DNA from: CAJQQY01 sp964564545
GTDB taxonomy: Bacteria > Bacteroidota > Bacteroidia > Chitinophagales > Saprospiraceae
Direction: 5' to 3'
Assembly: GCA_964564545.1 (NCBI GenBank)
Contig: CAZMBP010000074.1
Location: forward strand, 16,052-80,051
DNA length: 64,000 nucleotides
The translations under genes were made by a program, and so were the position numbers. Position 1 is the first letter of the stretch, and each line of letters opens with the position of its first letter. Positions 26,868 to 34,641 of this stretch are shown one piece after another. Below the pieces are notes generated by a model. That model had not been told where the DNA came from and did not search any database. It saw nothing but the letters and a program-made list of their open reading frames with translations.

Positions 26868-28253
26868 ATGAAGAATGTACTTGACTTATTTCAAAGAATT
26901 ACTAATGACCTCTTGACGGATGAAAAGGAAAATCCAGTTGCAAAACATATCCCCTCCTCTGAATTATTTAATACGTTAGACCTCTCCTTAAAAGCAGATC
27001 CTATGAATGAGGATGAGTTTGAAAAGGTAGTTAAAGAATTAGTTTTCGCTTCACCTCGAACAGCTACGAATGGTTTTTTCAATCAGTTATTTGGAGGAAG
27101 AAATGACAAAGCCATCTTGGGAGAATTGCTTTCTGTGATTTTAAATAACAGTATGTACACGTACAAAGCAGCCGGCCCTCAAATTGGTGTAGAGAAAGTT
27201 ATTTTAAGAGAAGTCTGTGATATGATTGGTTGGGATAAAAATGCCGACGGAACATTAGCACCTGGAGGTTCAATGACTAACTTCATGTCTATGTTGATGG
27301 CAAGAGATGCTCGTTCATCAAAGGTTAGCCATCAAGGCATGCAACAAAAAATGATTGTTTACACTTCTAAGGAATCACATTATAGTATTCCAAAAAATGC
27401 AGCATTTAGTGGTATCGGAAGAGATAATGTTCGATACATTCCAACAGACAAAGAGGGTAAAGTAGATCCTTCACATTTGGAAGAAATGATTGAGCAAGAT
27501 ATTGCTGAAGGCGGAACACCTATTATGGTTAACTTGACAGCTGGAACAACGGTATTAGGTGCATTTGACCCTATTCGATCTGTAAGCGAAATTTGCAAAA
27601 AATATAACATGTGGCTTCACGTAGATGGTGCATATTGTGGGTCAGTTTTATTTAGTAAAAAATACAAACATCTGATTGACGGAATTGAGTTAGTCGATTC
27701 ATTTAGTTTTAATGCACATAAAATGATTGGGACACCATTGTCTTGTTCTATTATTGTGGTAAAAGATAAAAAACATTTATACGATTCCTTTTCTAATGAT
27801 GCGAGTTATTTATATCAGACGGATCACGACGAATTCAATTTAGGAAAAACGTCTTTGCAATGTGGAAGAAGAAATGATGCTTTAAAATTTTGGACACTTT
27901 GGAAAAGCGTAGGTACTTCTGGTTTAGAAAAAATTGTCGATCACCAATTTGCTTTAGCAGATACTGCTCGCGAATATGTTCGAAACAATGAAGACTATAC
28001 TCTCTACAGCTATGATGATACGATAGCAATTTGTTTTAATTATAAAGGAATCCCAGCCCGTGATATTTGTACTTTATTATATGAACATTCGGAATTATTG
28101 GTTGGGTATGGCTCATTTAAAGAAGATGAATTTATCCGTTTGATTACGATCAATGCTCAGAATGATCACCAAGATATTTTGGATTTCTTTAAAATAATGG
28201 AGCAATTTGTGGAAGAAAATGCTGCGTTGTTTGAGCAGGCAATTACTGTTTAA
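26868..28253 (+). CDS. PLP-dependent decarboxylase, cysteine sulfinate/glutamate decarboxylase-like
   Basis: The 461-residue protein resembles the CSAD/GAD branch of group II decarboxylases: TNGFFNQLFGGRND, NNSMYTYKAAGPQ, PGGSMTNFMSMLMARD, cofactor Asp in LHVDGAYCGS, Schiff-base Lys285 in FNAHKM. With the divergent cysteine dioxygenase it would convert cysteine sulfinate to hypotaurine; glutamate or aspartate cannot be excluded from sequence alone. It is followed by an inverted repeat and an SSS symporter gene 146 nt downstream on the same strand. Confidence 0.85.
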   Translation: MKNVLDLFQRITNDLLTDEKENPVAKHIPSSELFNTLDLSLKADPMNEDEFEKVVKELVFASPRTATNGFFNQLFGGRNDKAILGELLSVILNNSMYTYKAAGPQIGVEKVILREVCDMIGWDKNADGTLAPGGSMTNFMSMLMARDARSSKVSHQGMQQKMIVYTSKESHYSIPKNAAFSGIGRDNVRYIPTDKEGKVDPSHLEEMIEQDIAEGGTPIMVNLTAGTTVLGAFDPIRSVSEICKKYNMWLHVDGAYCGSVLFSKKYKHLIDGIELVDSFSFNAHKMIGTPLSCSIIVVKDKKHLYDSFSNDASYLYQTDHDEFNLGKTSLQCGRRNDALKFWTLWKSVGTSGLEKIVDHQFALADTAREYVRNNEDYTLYSYDDTIAICFNYKGIPARDICTLLYEHSELLVGYGSFKEDEFIRLITINAQNDHQDILDFFKIMEQFVEENAALFEQAITV

Positions 28254-28299
28254 TCGTTAGGTCGAATGAGGGTCTGTCCTTTTATTAATTGCGTGGTGA

Positions 28300-28366
28300 T
28301 TTTTTTTGCCGCTGACTTTCCTATTGTGATAATGAAGTTGTTTTAAAAAGTCAGCGGCAAAAAAAA
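28300..28366. repeat. Perfect inverted repeat, GCCGCTGACTT family
   Basis: Perfect 20-nt arms TTTTTTTTGCCGCTGACTTT (28300-28319) and its complement (28347-28366), loop 27 nt. The flanking T/A runs are inside the stem, so it is not a standard terminator. The same core occurs at 47912-48050. Confidence 0.8.
28331..28348 (+). repeat. 18-nt direct repeat, copy 1
   Basis: AATGAAGTTGTTTTAAAA recurs exactly at 29931-29948; the two copies flank the symporter gene, each preceded by CTATT. Confidence 0.6.
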
Positions 28367-28399
28367 AACTAATTCAAAACAAAACGAAAACCCAACTTT

Positions 28400-29902
28400 A
28401 TGGAAGTCTCCAAAGTAATTGCTCTAGGACTCTATGTACTCATTTTATTTCTCATCGGATATTTTGCCTCTCGTCGAGTCAAAAGTATGAGTGACTTTTA
28501 TGTAGGAGGAAAAAATATGGGTTTTTGGGCAGTCGCTTTTTCCGCACGGGCAACAGGTGAATCAGGTTGGTTGTTAATTGGTTTGACAGGAATGGGTGCT
28601 ATTTCTGGGATGTCTACCTACTGGGTAGTAGTCGGAGAAGTTTTAGGAGTAGCAATTTCATGGTGGTTTATGGCAAAGAAATTTAAAAGAAAAACAGATG
28701 AATATCAAGCCATTACGATCCCCGATTATTTAGAAAGTCATTTTCAATCAAAGACAAAAACACTTCGGATTTTAGCCTCCACTATTCTTTCCGTATTTGT
28801 AATTATTTATGTGAGTTCCCAAATTGATGTTACTGGAAAAGCCTTCGAATCTATGATGGGCATAGATTACTTTATAGGTGCAATTATCGGCTTTTTCATA
28901 GTGTTGACCTATATTTTTATTGGTGGATTTGTAGCTGCAGTTTGGTCAGACTTATTTCAAGGACTATTGATGTTTTTTGGATTATTACTACTACCTATTG
29001 TAGTTTATTTTTCAATGGATGGAACCGCAGGTATAATCGAAAGCCTATATTTAATTGATCCTGCATTGACCAACCCTTGGGGAACGAGTGATGACACTTG
29101 GATGAATGTTGCTACGATGTTAGGATTTGCGATGATCGGTTTAGGATTTCTAGGGTCTCCTCAAGTATATGTTCGTTTTATGTCTATCAAAAACGAAAAT
29201 GAAATTGATAAAGGAAAATGGGTGGCAGTTATTTTTACTTTATTAACAGATGCAGCAGCCGTAACGATTGGTATTTTAGCTCGTATATTATTTACTGAAA
29301 GTGGACAAGATCCTGAAGCGATTTTAGGAAATGCTGGTGAAGATGTCTTATCTATTATGACTGAAAACTTCTTGCCTTATGTTTTAGTTGCCATCTATGT
29401 TGCGGTAGTGCTTTCTGCCATCATGTCTACTATTGATTCATTGTTAGTTATTGCTTCTAGCGCGATCACACGAGATTTTTATCAAAAAATATTTCATCCA
29501 AATATTCCAGATAAAGACTTAACTAAAATGTCTCGATTAGTCACCTTATTAATGGCTATTTTGGCATTAGCTATTGCTCTTATTATAGCAATGAATTCTC
29601 CAGATCGTACTGTCTTTTGGATGGTTATATTTGGATGGTCGGGTATTGCTGCTTCCTTCTGTCCTGTCATTATTTTATCATTGTTTTGGAAAGGTTATTC
29701 AGAAGCTGGTGCGATTGCGTCTATGATTGCAGGATTCTTATGTGTGCCATTCTTTAAGTTTGTGGTGGCAAATATGGAAGGAATTGGTCCCTACTTTGTG
29801 AAGCTCGATGTATTAGCACCTTCATTTTTAATTTCGATGATTGTGGGGTGGGTGTTTTCGAAGTTATTTCCTAAACAATTGAACCGTCAAAAAAGTATTT
29901 AA
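28400..29902 (+). CDS. Sodium:solute symporter (SSS/PutP-like)
   Basis: The 500-residue inner-membrane protein has about 13 hydrophobic helices and SSS-family blocks: FYVGGKNMGFWAVAFSARA, TGESGWLLIGLTG (compare the PutP SGWLL-L-G block), IGGFVAAVWSDLFQG, and LSAIMSTIDSLLVIASSAI carrying the sodium-site Ser/Thr region. It is closest in look to proline symporters, but the substrate is not fixed. Its place after the cysteine-sulfinate decarboxylase-like gene suggests uptake of an amino acid or compatible solute. It is flanked by two exact 18-nt direct repeats. Confidence 0.9.
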   Translation: MEVSKVIALGLYVLILFLIGYFASRRVKSMSDFYVGGKNMGFWAVAFSARATGESGWLLIGLTGMGAISGMSTYWVVVGEVLGVAISWWFMAKKFKRKTDEYQAITIPDYLESHFQSKTKTLRILASTILSVFVIIYVSSQIDVTGKAFESMMGIDYFIGAIIGFFIVLTYIFIGGFVAAVWSDLFQGLLMFFGLLLLPIVVYFSMDGTAGIIESLYLIDPALTNPWGTSDDTWMNVATMLGFAMIGLGFLGSPQVYVRFMSIKNENEIDKGKWVAVIFTLLTDAAAVTIGILARILFTESGQDPEAILGNAGEDVLSIMTENFLPYVLVAIYVAVVLSAIMSTIDSLLVIASSAITRDFYQKIFHPNIPDKDLTKMSRLVTLLMAILALAIALIIAMNSPDRTVFWMVIFGWSGIAASFCPVIILSLFWKGYSEAGAIASMIAGFLCVPFFKFVVANMEGIGPYFVKLDVLAPSFLISMIVGWVFSKLFPKQLNRQKSI

Positions 29903-30297
29903 AATAAAATTAGTTGTTTCTATTCCATACAATGAAGTTGTTTTAAAATGTAAAATAACTATTCACGCAAAAACTACGATCATGCTGTAAGCATTCCGAA
30001 AATATCTTGCTCAATGAATCTACCAAAATCATAATCTGCACTTCCGAATCCACTTTCAAAAGCTTAGGTTTTCAACCTGTAGACTTATTGAATTATTAAT
30101 TCGAAAATACTCACATATTCCACCACCTAAAAGATAACTCTCTCTTTAGCTTTATTTTTAAAATAACCTGTTGCGTTTCATACGTAATAAGTTATTTAAT
30201 TTCACTATAAATTATTTAATAAAAATTAAATTTGTTTATCTCGCCACAATTCGCTATTTTCGTAAACCTACTCTCGTAACCTTAAAAATAAAATAAG
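29903..30297. other. 395-nt intergenic region
   Basis: No gene, tRNA or strong terminator is visible. It contains the second copy of the 18-nt direct repeat (29931-29948) and an A/T-rich 3' half before the ArsC-like gene. Confidence 0.5.
29931..29948 (+). repeat. 18-nt direct repeat, copy 2
   Basis: Exact copy of AATGAAGTTGTTTTAAAA at 28331-28348. Confidence 0.6.
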
Positions 30298-30678
30298 ATG
30301 AGAACGAATAATCGTGAAATTTTAATCTACTACAATCCAGATTCTGTTTCAGACCGAAAAATGGTAGCACATGCACAAGGAATGTCTACTTATATTAAAA
30401 CATATTCTCATGCAAAATCTCCATCAACTGGTACTAGTTGGCAAATGATTTTACGATCATTGGATGTTCATCCCAAAGATCTTTTAAATAAGGCTCATCC
30501 ATATTATCAAGAAAATATTCGGGGTCGAGAATTTAATGAGGAAGACTGGTTGACGGTATTAGCCAACAACCCGGATCTAATCAAAGCTCCCATTGCCGTT
30601 AGAGGTAGGCGTGCAATTTTATGCAGTAGTCCTACTGATATTTACAAACTCACAGCACCTAGTGCGCCTTCTGTTTAA
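30298..30678 (+). CDS. ArsC/Spx-like fold protein lacking the catalytic cysteine
   Basis: The 126-residue protein follows the arsenate-reductase family plan: strand ILIYYNPDS, a helix (SDRKMVAHAQG), a middle helical region with LRSLDVHPKDLLNKAHPYY, and the closing NPDLIKAPIAVRGRRAIL. In true ArsC the first strand is followed by a CX5R loop; here the position reads DSVSDRK with no Cys, so redox catalysis of the usual kind is not expected. It may be a regulatory or structural homologue. Single gene with its own terminator. Confidence 0.7.
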   Translation: MRTNNREILIYYNPDSVSDRKMVAHAQGMSTYIKTYSHAKSPSTGTSWQMILRSLDVHPKDLLNKAHPYYQENIRGREFNEEDWLTVLANNPDLIKAPIAVRGRRAILCSSPTDIYKLTAPSAPSV

Positions 30679-30728
30679 GCATTATACAGAAGTGTGAATT
30701 TAAACAAACAACTTCTTCTCACCCACAA

Positions 30729-30769
30729 AAGTCCTGAATAAATATTCCTAATTTATTCGGGATTTTTTT
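30729..30769 (+). terminator. Terminator of the ArsC-like gene
   Basis: Arms GTCCTGAATAAAT/ATTTATTCGGGAT (with G-U pairs) and a T7 tail. Confidence 0.8.
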
Positions 30770-30777
30770 ATGGAAAT

Positions 30778-30949
30778 AGATCGCTTCGCTGTCAGAAATC
30801 AGATCAGTCGCTTTGCTCCTTGCGAGAAGTCAGACTGACGATAGTTATTTGGTTGACTATCAGATGATAGACATTAGGCATCTCATTGTCAGTCTGTTTT
30901 CTGACAGTAAGCGCAGCGCACGATCTGACCTCTGACAGCAAAGCGATCT
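30778..30949. repeat. Imperfect 172-nt hairpin upstream of the DUF3127 gene
   Basis: Left arm 30778-30839 and right arm 30888-30949 are imperfect complements over about 62 nt, starting AGATCGCTT(C/T)GCTGTCAGA and ending CAGACTGAC. The loop holds a small CTATCAGATGATAG hairpin. No open frame in it looks genuine. Confidence 0.7.
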
Positions 30950-30984
30950 CTTTTCTTTTTTTTCTCAAATCCCTCAACTTTTTG

Positions 30985-30992
30985 TATCTTTG
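30985..30992 (+). promoter_or_regulatory. Candidate -7 box for the DUF3127 gene
   Basis: TATCTTTG matches TAnnTTTG, 47 nt upstream of the ATG at 31039; the -33 region is T-rich but lacks an exact TTTG. Confidence 0.4.
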
Positions 30993-31038
30993 TGCCGCTA
31001 AAAAAATAATTTTCATCTTATAAAAAATAACAAATATT

Positions 31039-31428
31039 ATGGCAGCATACGAAGCAGAAGGTAAATTGTACAAAAAAATGGACACTCAACAAATAACAGA
31101 TACTTTCAAAAAACGAGAGTTTGTTGTTGAGATGGTTGATGGTGCATACACTCAATTAGTAAAATTTCAGATGGTGCAAAACAACTGTGAAAAACTTGAT
31201 GGATTTAATGAAGGAGACGATGTAAAAGTTACCTTCAATTTAAGAGGACGAGAATGGACAAGTCCACAGGGTGAAGTTAAATACTTTAGTACTTTGGATG
31301 CATGGAAAATTGATTCGCAAAGCGTAGCTCCTGCTCAACAAGCAGCTCCAGTTAGTGCTCCTACAAATATTCCATCACCAACTGATGCTCCTCCTGCAGC
31401 ACAAAGTAATGACGATTTACCTTTTTAA
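31039..31428 (+). CDS. DUF3127 OB-fold protein with SSB-like C-terminal tail
   Basis: The 129-residue protein matches DUF3127: GKLYKKMDTQQITDTFKKREFVVE-type start (shortened here), FQMVQNNCEKLDGFNEGDDVKVTFNLRGREW and SPQGEVKYF. The predicted OB-like beta core (about 5-95) is followed by a Pro/Ala/Gln-rich linker and the end SNDDLPF, which mirrors the acidic DD(D/L)(I/L)PF tip of single-stranded DNA-binding proteins that docks repair and replication partners. Role in DNA metabolism is inference from that tail. Single gene. Confidence 0.82.
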   Translation: MAAYEAEGKLYKKMDTQQITDTFKKREFVVEMVDGAYTQLVKFQMVQNNCEKLDGFNEGDDVKVTFNLRGREWTSPQGEVKYFSTLDAWKIDSQSVAPAQQAAPVSAPTNIPSPTDAPPAAQSNDDLPF

Positions 31429-31456
31429 GAAAAGGATAAATTTTGAATAATCTTTT

Positions 31457-31592
31457 TAGTGTATAAACACGCTTTATTAGCCTAAAGAAAAGGGCTGAGT
31501 CGTTTTGATAACTAATGCCGATACACTAATGCCTCAGAATTTGCTCAGCCCCCAACTTAACATCCTCTTCCAAGAAGAGGATGTTTTTTTTT
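31457..31592 (+). other. Candidate structured RNA ending in a terminator
   Basis: Between the DUF3127 and MFS genes, two complementary pairs interleave: TAGTGTAT (31457-31464) with ATACACTA (31521-31528), and GGGCTGAG (31491-31498) with CTCAGCCC (31544-31551). This is a pseudoknot-like arrangement. ACTAATGCC is repeated at 31511 and 31525. A strong terminator hairpin follows. It could be a 3' UTR, a small RNA or a leader of the MFS gene. Confidence 0.3.
31560..31592 (+). terminator. Strong intrinsic terminator 40 nt before the MFS gene
   Basis: Arms ACATCCTCTTC/GAAGAGGATGT with a short loop and nine T. Confidence 0.92.
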
Positions 31593-31631
31593 GCGTAAGT
31601 TCACCTTCAAATTATATTGTTTTAACTCAAT

Positions 31632-32861
31632 ATGGATTTCAAAAAAGACAAACAATATTTTAAATTTTGTTCTTATGGATTTTTAAAGAATCTAAGATTC
31701 TTTGATGCATTCCTTTTACTTTTCTTTTTAGAAAATGGAATTCCCTTTACTCAAATTGGAATTATTTACGCTACCCGAGAAATCATTATTAATCTTTTTG
31801 AAATTCCATCAGGAATAATTGCCGATACGTATGGTCGGAAAAACTCCCTTATTGCTGCATTCTCAGCTTACATCTTTTCTTTTTTGTTTTTCTATTTTAT
31901 GAATGATTTTTATTGGTTTGTCGTGGCCATTATTCTTTATGGAATGGGGGATGCTTTTCGTTCAGGAACACACAAAGGGATGATAATGGATTATTTGAGA
32001 TTAAATAATTGGGAGGATCAAAAAGTCAATTATTACGGACACACTCGTTCTTGGTCGCAAAAAGGCTCTGCCATTTCAGCGCTCTTCGCTGGAGTTCTAG
32101 TTTTATATTCAGGAAGTTATCGAAGCATATTTTTATATTCAGTTATTCCTTATTTGCTTAATTTTTTAAATATTTATTCTTATCCAAATGAGTTGAATTT
32201 TTCTTTAAAAAAGAAAAGTAGCAAACCTAAAAAAACAATTGGCGCAAACTTTAGATCTTTTTTCCACATAATCCGACAACCAAAAGTATTTCGAATCATT
32301 AATTCTACGGCGCTTCATTCTTCTTATCTAAAAGCTATCAAAGATTATATTCAACCTTTAATGTTGAATGTTATTTTGATGATTCCTTTGATGATGGATT
32401 TAGATGAAAAAAGAAAAAGTGGTTTAGTCATTGGAATCATTTACTTTATTATTTTTCTTTTAACTTCTTATGCGTCTAAAAATTCATTTAAAGTTGCTCA
32501 ATTACCTTTCAAAAACATTTCAAAATTGACTTTACTTATGGGTCTTTTTGCAGGGATGATTTGTGGAGTTTTATATAATTATGAGCTTTGGATTTTATCC
32601 TTAATTGCTTTTATTTTTATTTATATTTTAGAAAACATTCGGAAACCTTTGCTCACAGGCGAGATTGCAGATAACGTTCCCAATGAAATTTTGACATCAG
32701 TTCTTTCAGGTCAATCTTTTTACCAAACCATATTAACATCACTTATCGCAGTCGCTTTAGGTGTTTTAGTCGATTACTTTGGAATGGGTCTTTCATTTAT
32801 TCTCATTTCGAGTTTTCTAATATTACTTTCATTTCTCCACATCAAACCAACAAGAAATTAA
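31632..32861 (+). CDS. MFS transporter
   Basis: The 409-residue inner-membrane protein has about 12 hydrophobic helices. The loop after helix 2 carries the major-facilitator motif A in the form GIIADTYGRKNSL, and the helix-4 region reads GDAFRSGTHKGMIMDYL, as in a subgroup of MFS permeases of unknown substrate. It could be an exporter. It ends one base before the convergent CotH gene, and the preceding terminator/structured region may attenuate it. Confidence 0.88.
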   Translation: MDFKKDKQYFKFCSYGFLKNLRFFDAFLLLFFLENGIPFTQIGIIYATREIIINLFEIPSGIIADTYGRKNSLIAAFSAYIFSFLFFYFMNDFYWFVVAIILYGMGDAFRSGTHKGMIMDYLRLNNWEDQKVNYYGHTRSWSQKGSAISALFAGVLVLYSGSYRSIFLYSVIPYLLNFLNIYSYPNELNFSLKKKSSKPKKTIGANFRSFFHIIRQPKVFRIINSTALHSSYLKAIKDYIQPLMLNVILMIPLMMDLDEKRKSGLVIGIIYFIIFLLTSYASKNSFKVAQLPFKNISKLTLLMGLFAGMICGVLYNYELWILSLIAFIFIYILENIRKPLLTGEIADNVPNEILTSVLSGQSFYQTILTSLIAVALGVLVDYFGMGLSFILISSFLILLSFLHIKPTRN

Positions 32862-32862
32862 A

Positions 32863-34053
32863 TTATTTCACTACATCAGAAACAACTTGTTCTCGTTCTT
32901 GAAATAAGGTGAGCAATTTATCTATTTCAATATTCCATTCAATCATCGTACTAGGAGCTTGGTATTTTTTAATTTGGATTTGAATTTCTGAATAAATATT
33001 AGCCATATTTTCATCAACTATTGGTTTGAAATTATCATATGAAATAATTCCGCTGTCTACCAGCGAGCGATACCTATTCCAAAAAGCTTGTTGGAAACCC
33101 TCCTCTTTGTAAAAAATAAAAAACAAATCGGTAAGTATATTTGGAAACCGTTTATCTTCAATAATATTGAGTGGTTCTTTATTTACTCTAAGTCTCAATG
33201 CTCCATCTAAATCAAATAATACAAACCTAAATTTCCCCTGATCAATCGCGTAAAACCGAGCATTATTATGTGGCCAATCTACGTTCGCTATGTAGGATTG
33301 ATAAATCATGTAGTCGATAAAATTTTCGATATCAAGTTCATCTTTTAAGTAGTTTAGATTCCCTTCTTCTATCGCTTGAACGAACGCATCAATTCGATCA
33401 AAATCACCATCCTTCTTGATAAGTTCATGAGTCGTAATTTTAGCTAAAGTAACCGCACTTTTTTTAACACCATGAAGTCCTGCCATCCCATGCGAATTAG
33501 CTTCTGTTCTTAAATTCAATACCCCATGAAAATCATTGTTAATATAAACAAGGACTGGCTCTCCATAAGTAAGATCTAAATTCAAATCAGCATTAATGGC
33601 CAATTGAGTCAGACTCAAATCTTTCATCATCGTTTTCACAAAATCATTCCCAGAGTTTCTCAATCGAATAGCCTTAATTTTGTCTATATTATGATGGGAA
33701 AGAATTTTACTTGGATTAATTAGTGAGCGATCACTATTATCATACTTATCTTCAAACTTAACTCCTAAAGTTTTCAATGGAAATCTAGTAGAAAAACCAC
33801 CTTTAACTTCCAATTCAACCTCCTCATTTTCTATTACTAAAACTCCATTTCGAAACATATTAAATCGCCCTTCAATTTCAATTTCTTCTTCATACGCTTC
33901 GTTCATTTTGTTAAATTCATCGCGATCTACCTCGATATTGATCACAGGTAACTCCGCTTTTACTTCCGAAATATCTAATAATTCAAAATCCTCGTTGAAC
34001 TTGGTACAACTAAAAATTAATGTCAACATTAAAAAAAATAGTAAATTCTTCAT
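32863..34053 (-). CDS. CotH kinase-family lipoprotein
   Basis: The 396-residue protein has a lipoprotein signal (LTLIFSCTK; Cys about residue 16). CotH-family blocks are present: VKGGFSTRFPLKTLGVKF, AIRLRNSGNDF, VLVYINNDFHGVLNLR, NVDWPHNNARFY and KFRFVLFDLDGAL, the last two holding the Asn and Asp residues expected to bind ATP/Mg. CotH proteins of spores phosphorylate coat proteins; Bacteroidota members are surface lipoproteins with unproven targets. It lies 3 nt after the barrel-protein gene, so the two are cotranscribed. Confidence 0.85.
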   Translation of the reverse strand: MKNLLFFLMLTLIFSCTKFNEDFELLDISEVKAELPVINIEVDRDEFNKMNEAYEEEIEIEGRFNMFRNGVLVIENEEVELEVKGGFSTRFPLKTLGVKFEDKYDNSDRSLINPSKILSHHNIDKIKAIRLRNSGNDFVKTMMKDLSLTQLAINADLNLDLTYGEPVLVYINNDFHGVLNLRTEANSHGMAGLHGVKKSAVTLAKITTHELIKKDGDFDRIDAFVQAIEEGNLNYLKDELDIENFIDYMIYQSYIANVDWPHNNARFYAIDQGKFRFVLFDLDGALRLRVNKEPLNIIEDKRFPNILTDLFFIFYKEEGFQQAFWNRYRSLVDSGIISYDNFKPIVDENMANIYSEIQIQIKKYQAPSTMIEWNIEIDKLLTLFQEREQVVSDVVK

Positions 34054-34056
34054 AGC

Positions 34057-34641
34057 TTATTTTTTTGCTTTTCTTCTTTTATTAAATCGCTTTTCTATAC
34101 CAATTAAAACTGCAAATTTTGGGTCGTTTAAAAAAAATGCATCTGGCATATTTCGTAAATTAAAATCTGCATTTGCAGTCAGAGACCATTGATTAGTTAA
34201 TAAATATTTCATCCCTGCCGAATAGTCAACTCTCCATAAATACCTATACCCTAATCTAAAATCAGGATCAAGAAAATCTAAGTTATTTTGAAAATTAAAA
34301 CCAGTAGAGACTCTCCATTTTTCAGTTAGAGGAAAGGTTACTCTTAATGGAAATACAAATCGTATCGTAGAAACATTAAACTTATCACCGTTTCTACTAC
34401 CCGAAGAAAAAATGGTTTTGCCAGCGATTCCAAGCGATAAATAATTTTTCTTAAATGAGAATAATCTCAATGCCCCACCAAAGGTGATGACATAACCTCT
34501 AGAGTTTTTAATTCTTCCATTATTAATTTGAAGAGAATTATTAAAAGAATACCCCGTATTCATAAAAATAGAACCTCGAGATTGCGCTTCAACCTCCGAT
34601 GTTATAAAAAATAAAAAAAGTAAGAGGTATATTTTTTTCAT
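34057..34641 (-). CDS. Outer-membrane beta-barrel protein of unknown function
   Basis: The 194-residue protein has a signal peptide (…TSEVEAQ, about residue 19) and alternating amphipathic strands typical of a small porin-like barrel (GYVITFGGALRLF, YLSLGIAGKTIF, TIRFVFPLRVTFPL, WSLTANADFNLR). No motif fixes a ligand. It is first of a two-gene minus-strand unit with the CotH lipoprotein, so the pair may form one envelope complex. Confidence 0.72.
   Translation of the reverse strand: MKKIYLLLFLFFITSEVEAQSRGSIFMNTGYSFNNSLQINNGRIKNSRGYVITFGGALRLFSFKKNYLSLGIAGKTIFSSGSRNGDKFNVSTIRFVFPLRVTFPLTEKWRVSTGFNFQNNLDFLDPDFRLGYRYLWRVDYSAGMKYLLTNQWSLTANADFNLRNMPDAFFLNDPKFAVLIGIEKRFNKRRKAKK

Noticed and set aside
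24171..28253. The two PLP decarboxylases as a tandem duplication
   Set aside because: They belong to different branches of the group II family, with different motif wording, and are separated by two minus-strand genes.
28331..29948. CRISPR-like repeat
   Set aside because: Only two copies 1.6 kb apart with a coding gene between; no array.
30804..31085. A minus-strand 93-residue frame upstream of the DUF3127 gene
   Set aside because: It runs through the long inverted repeat, the promoter box and into the DUF3127 coding start; composition is not protein-like.
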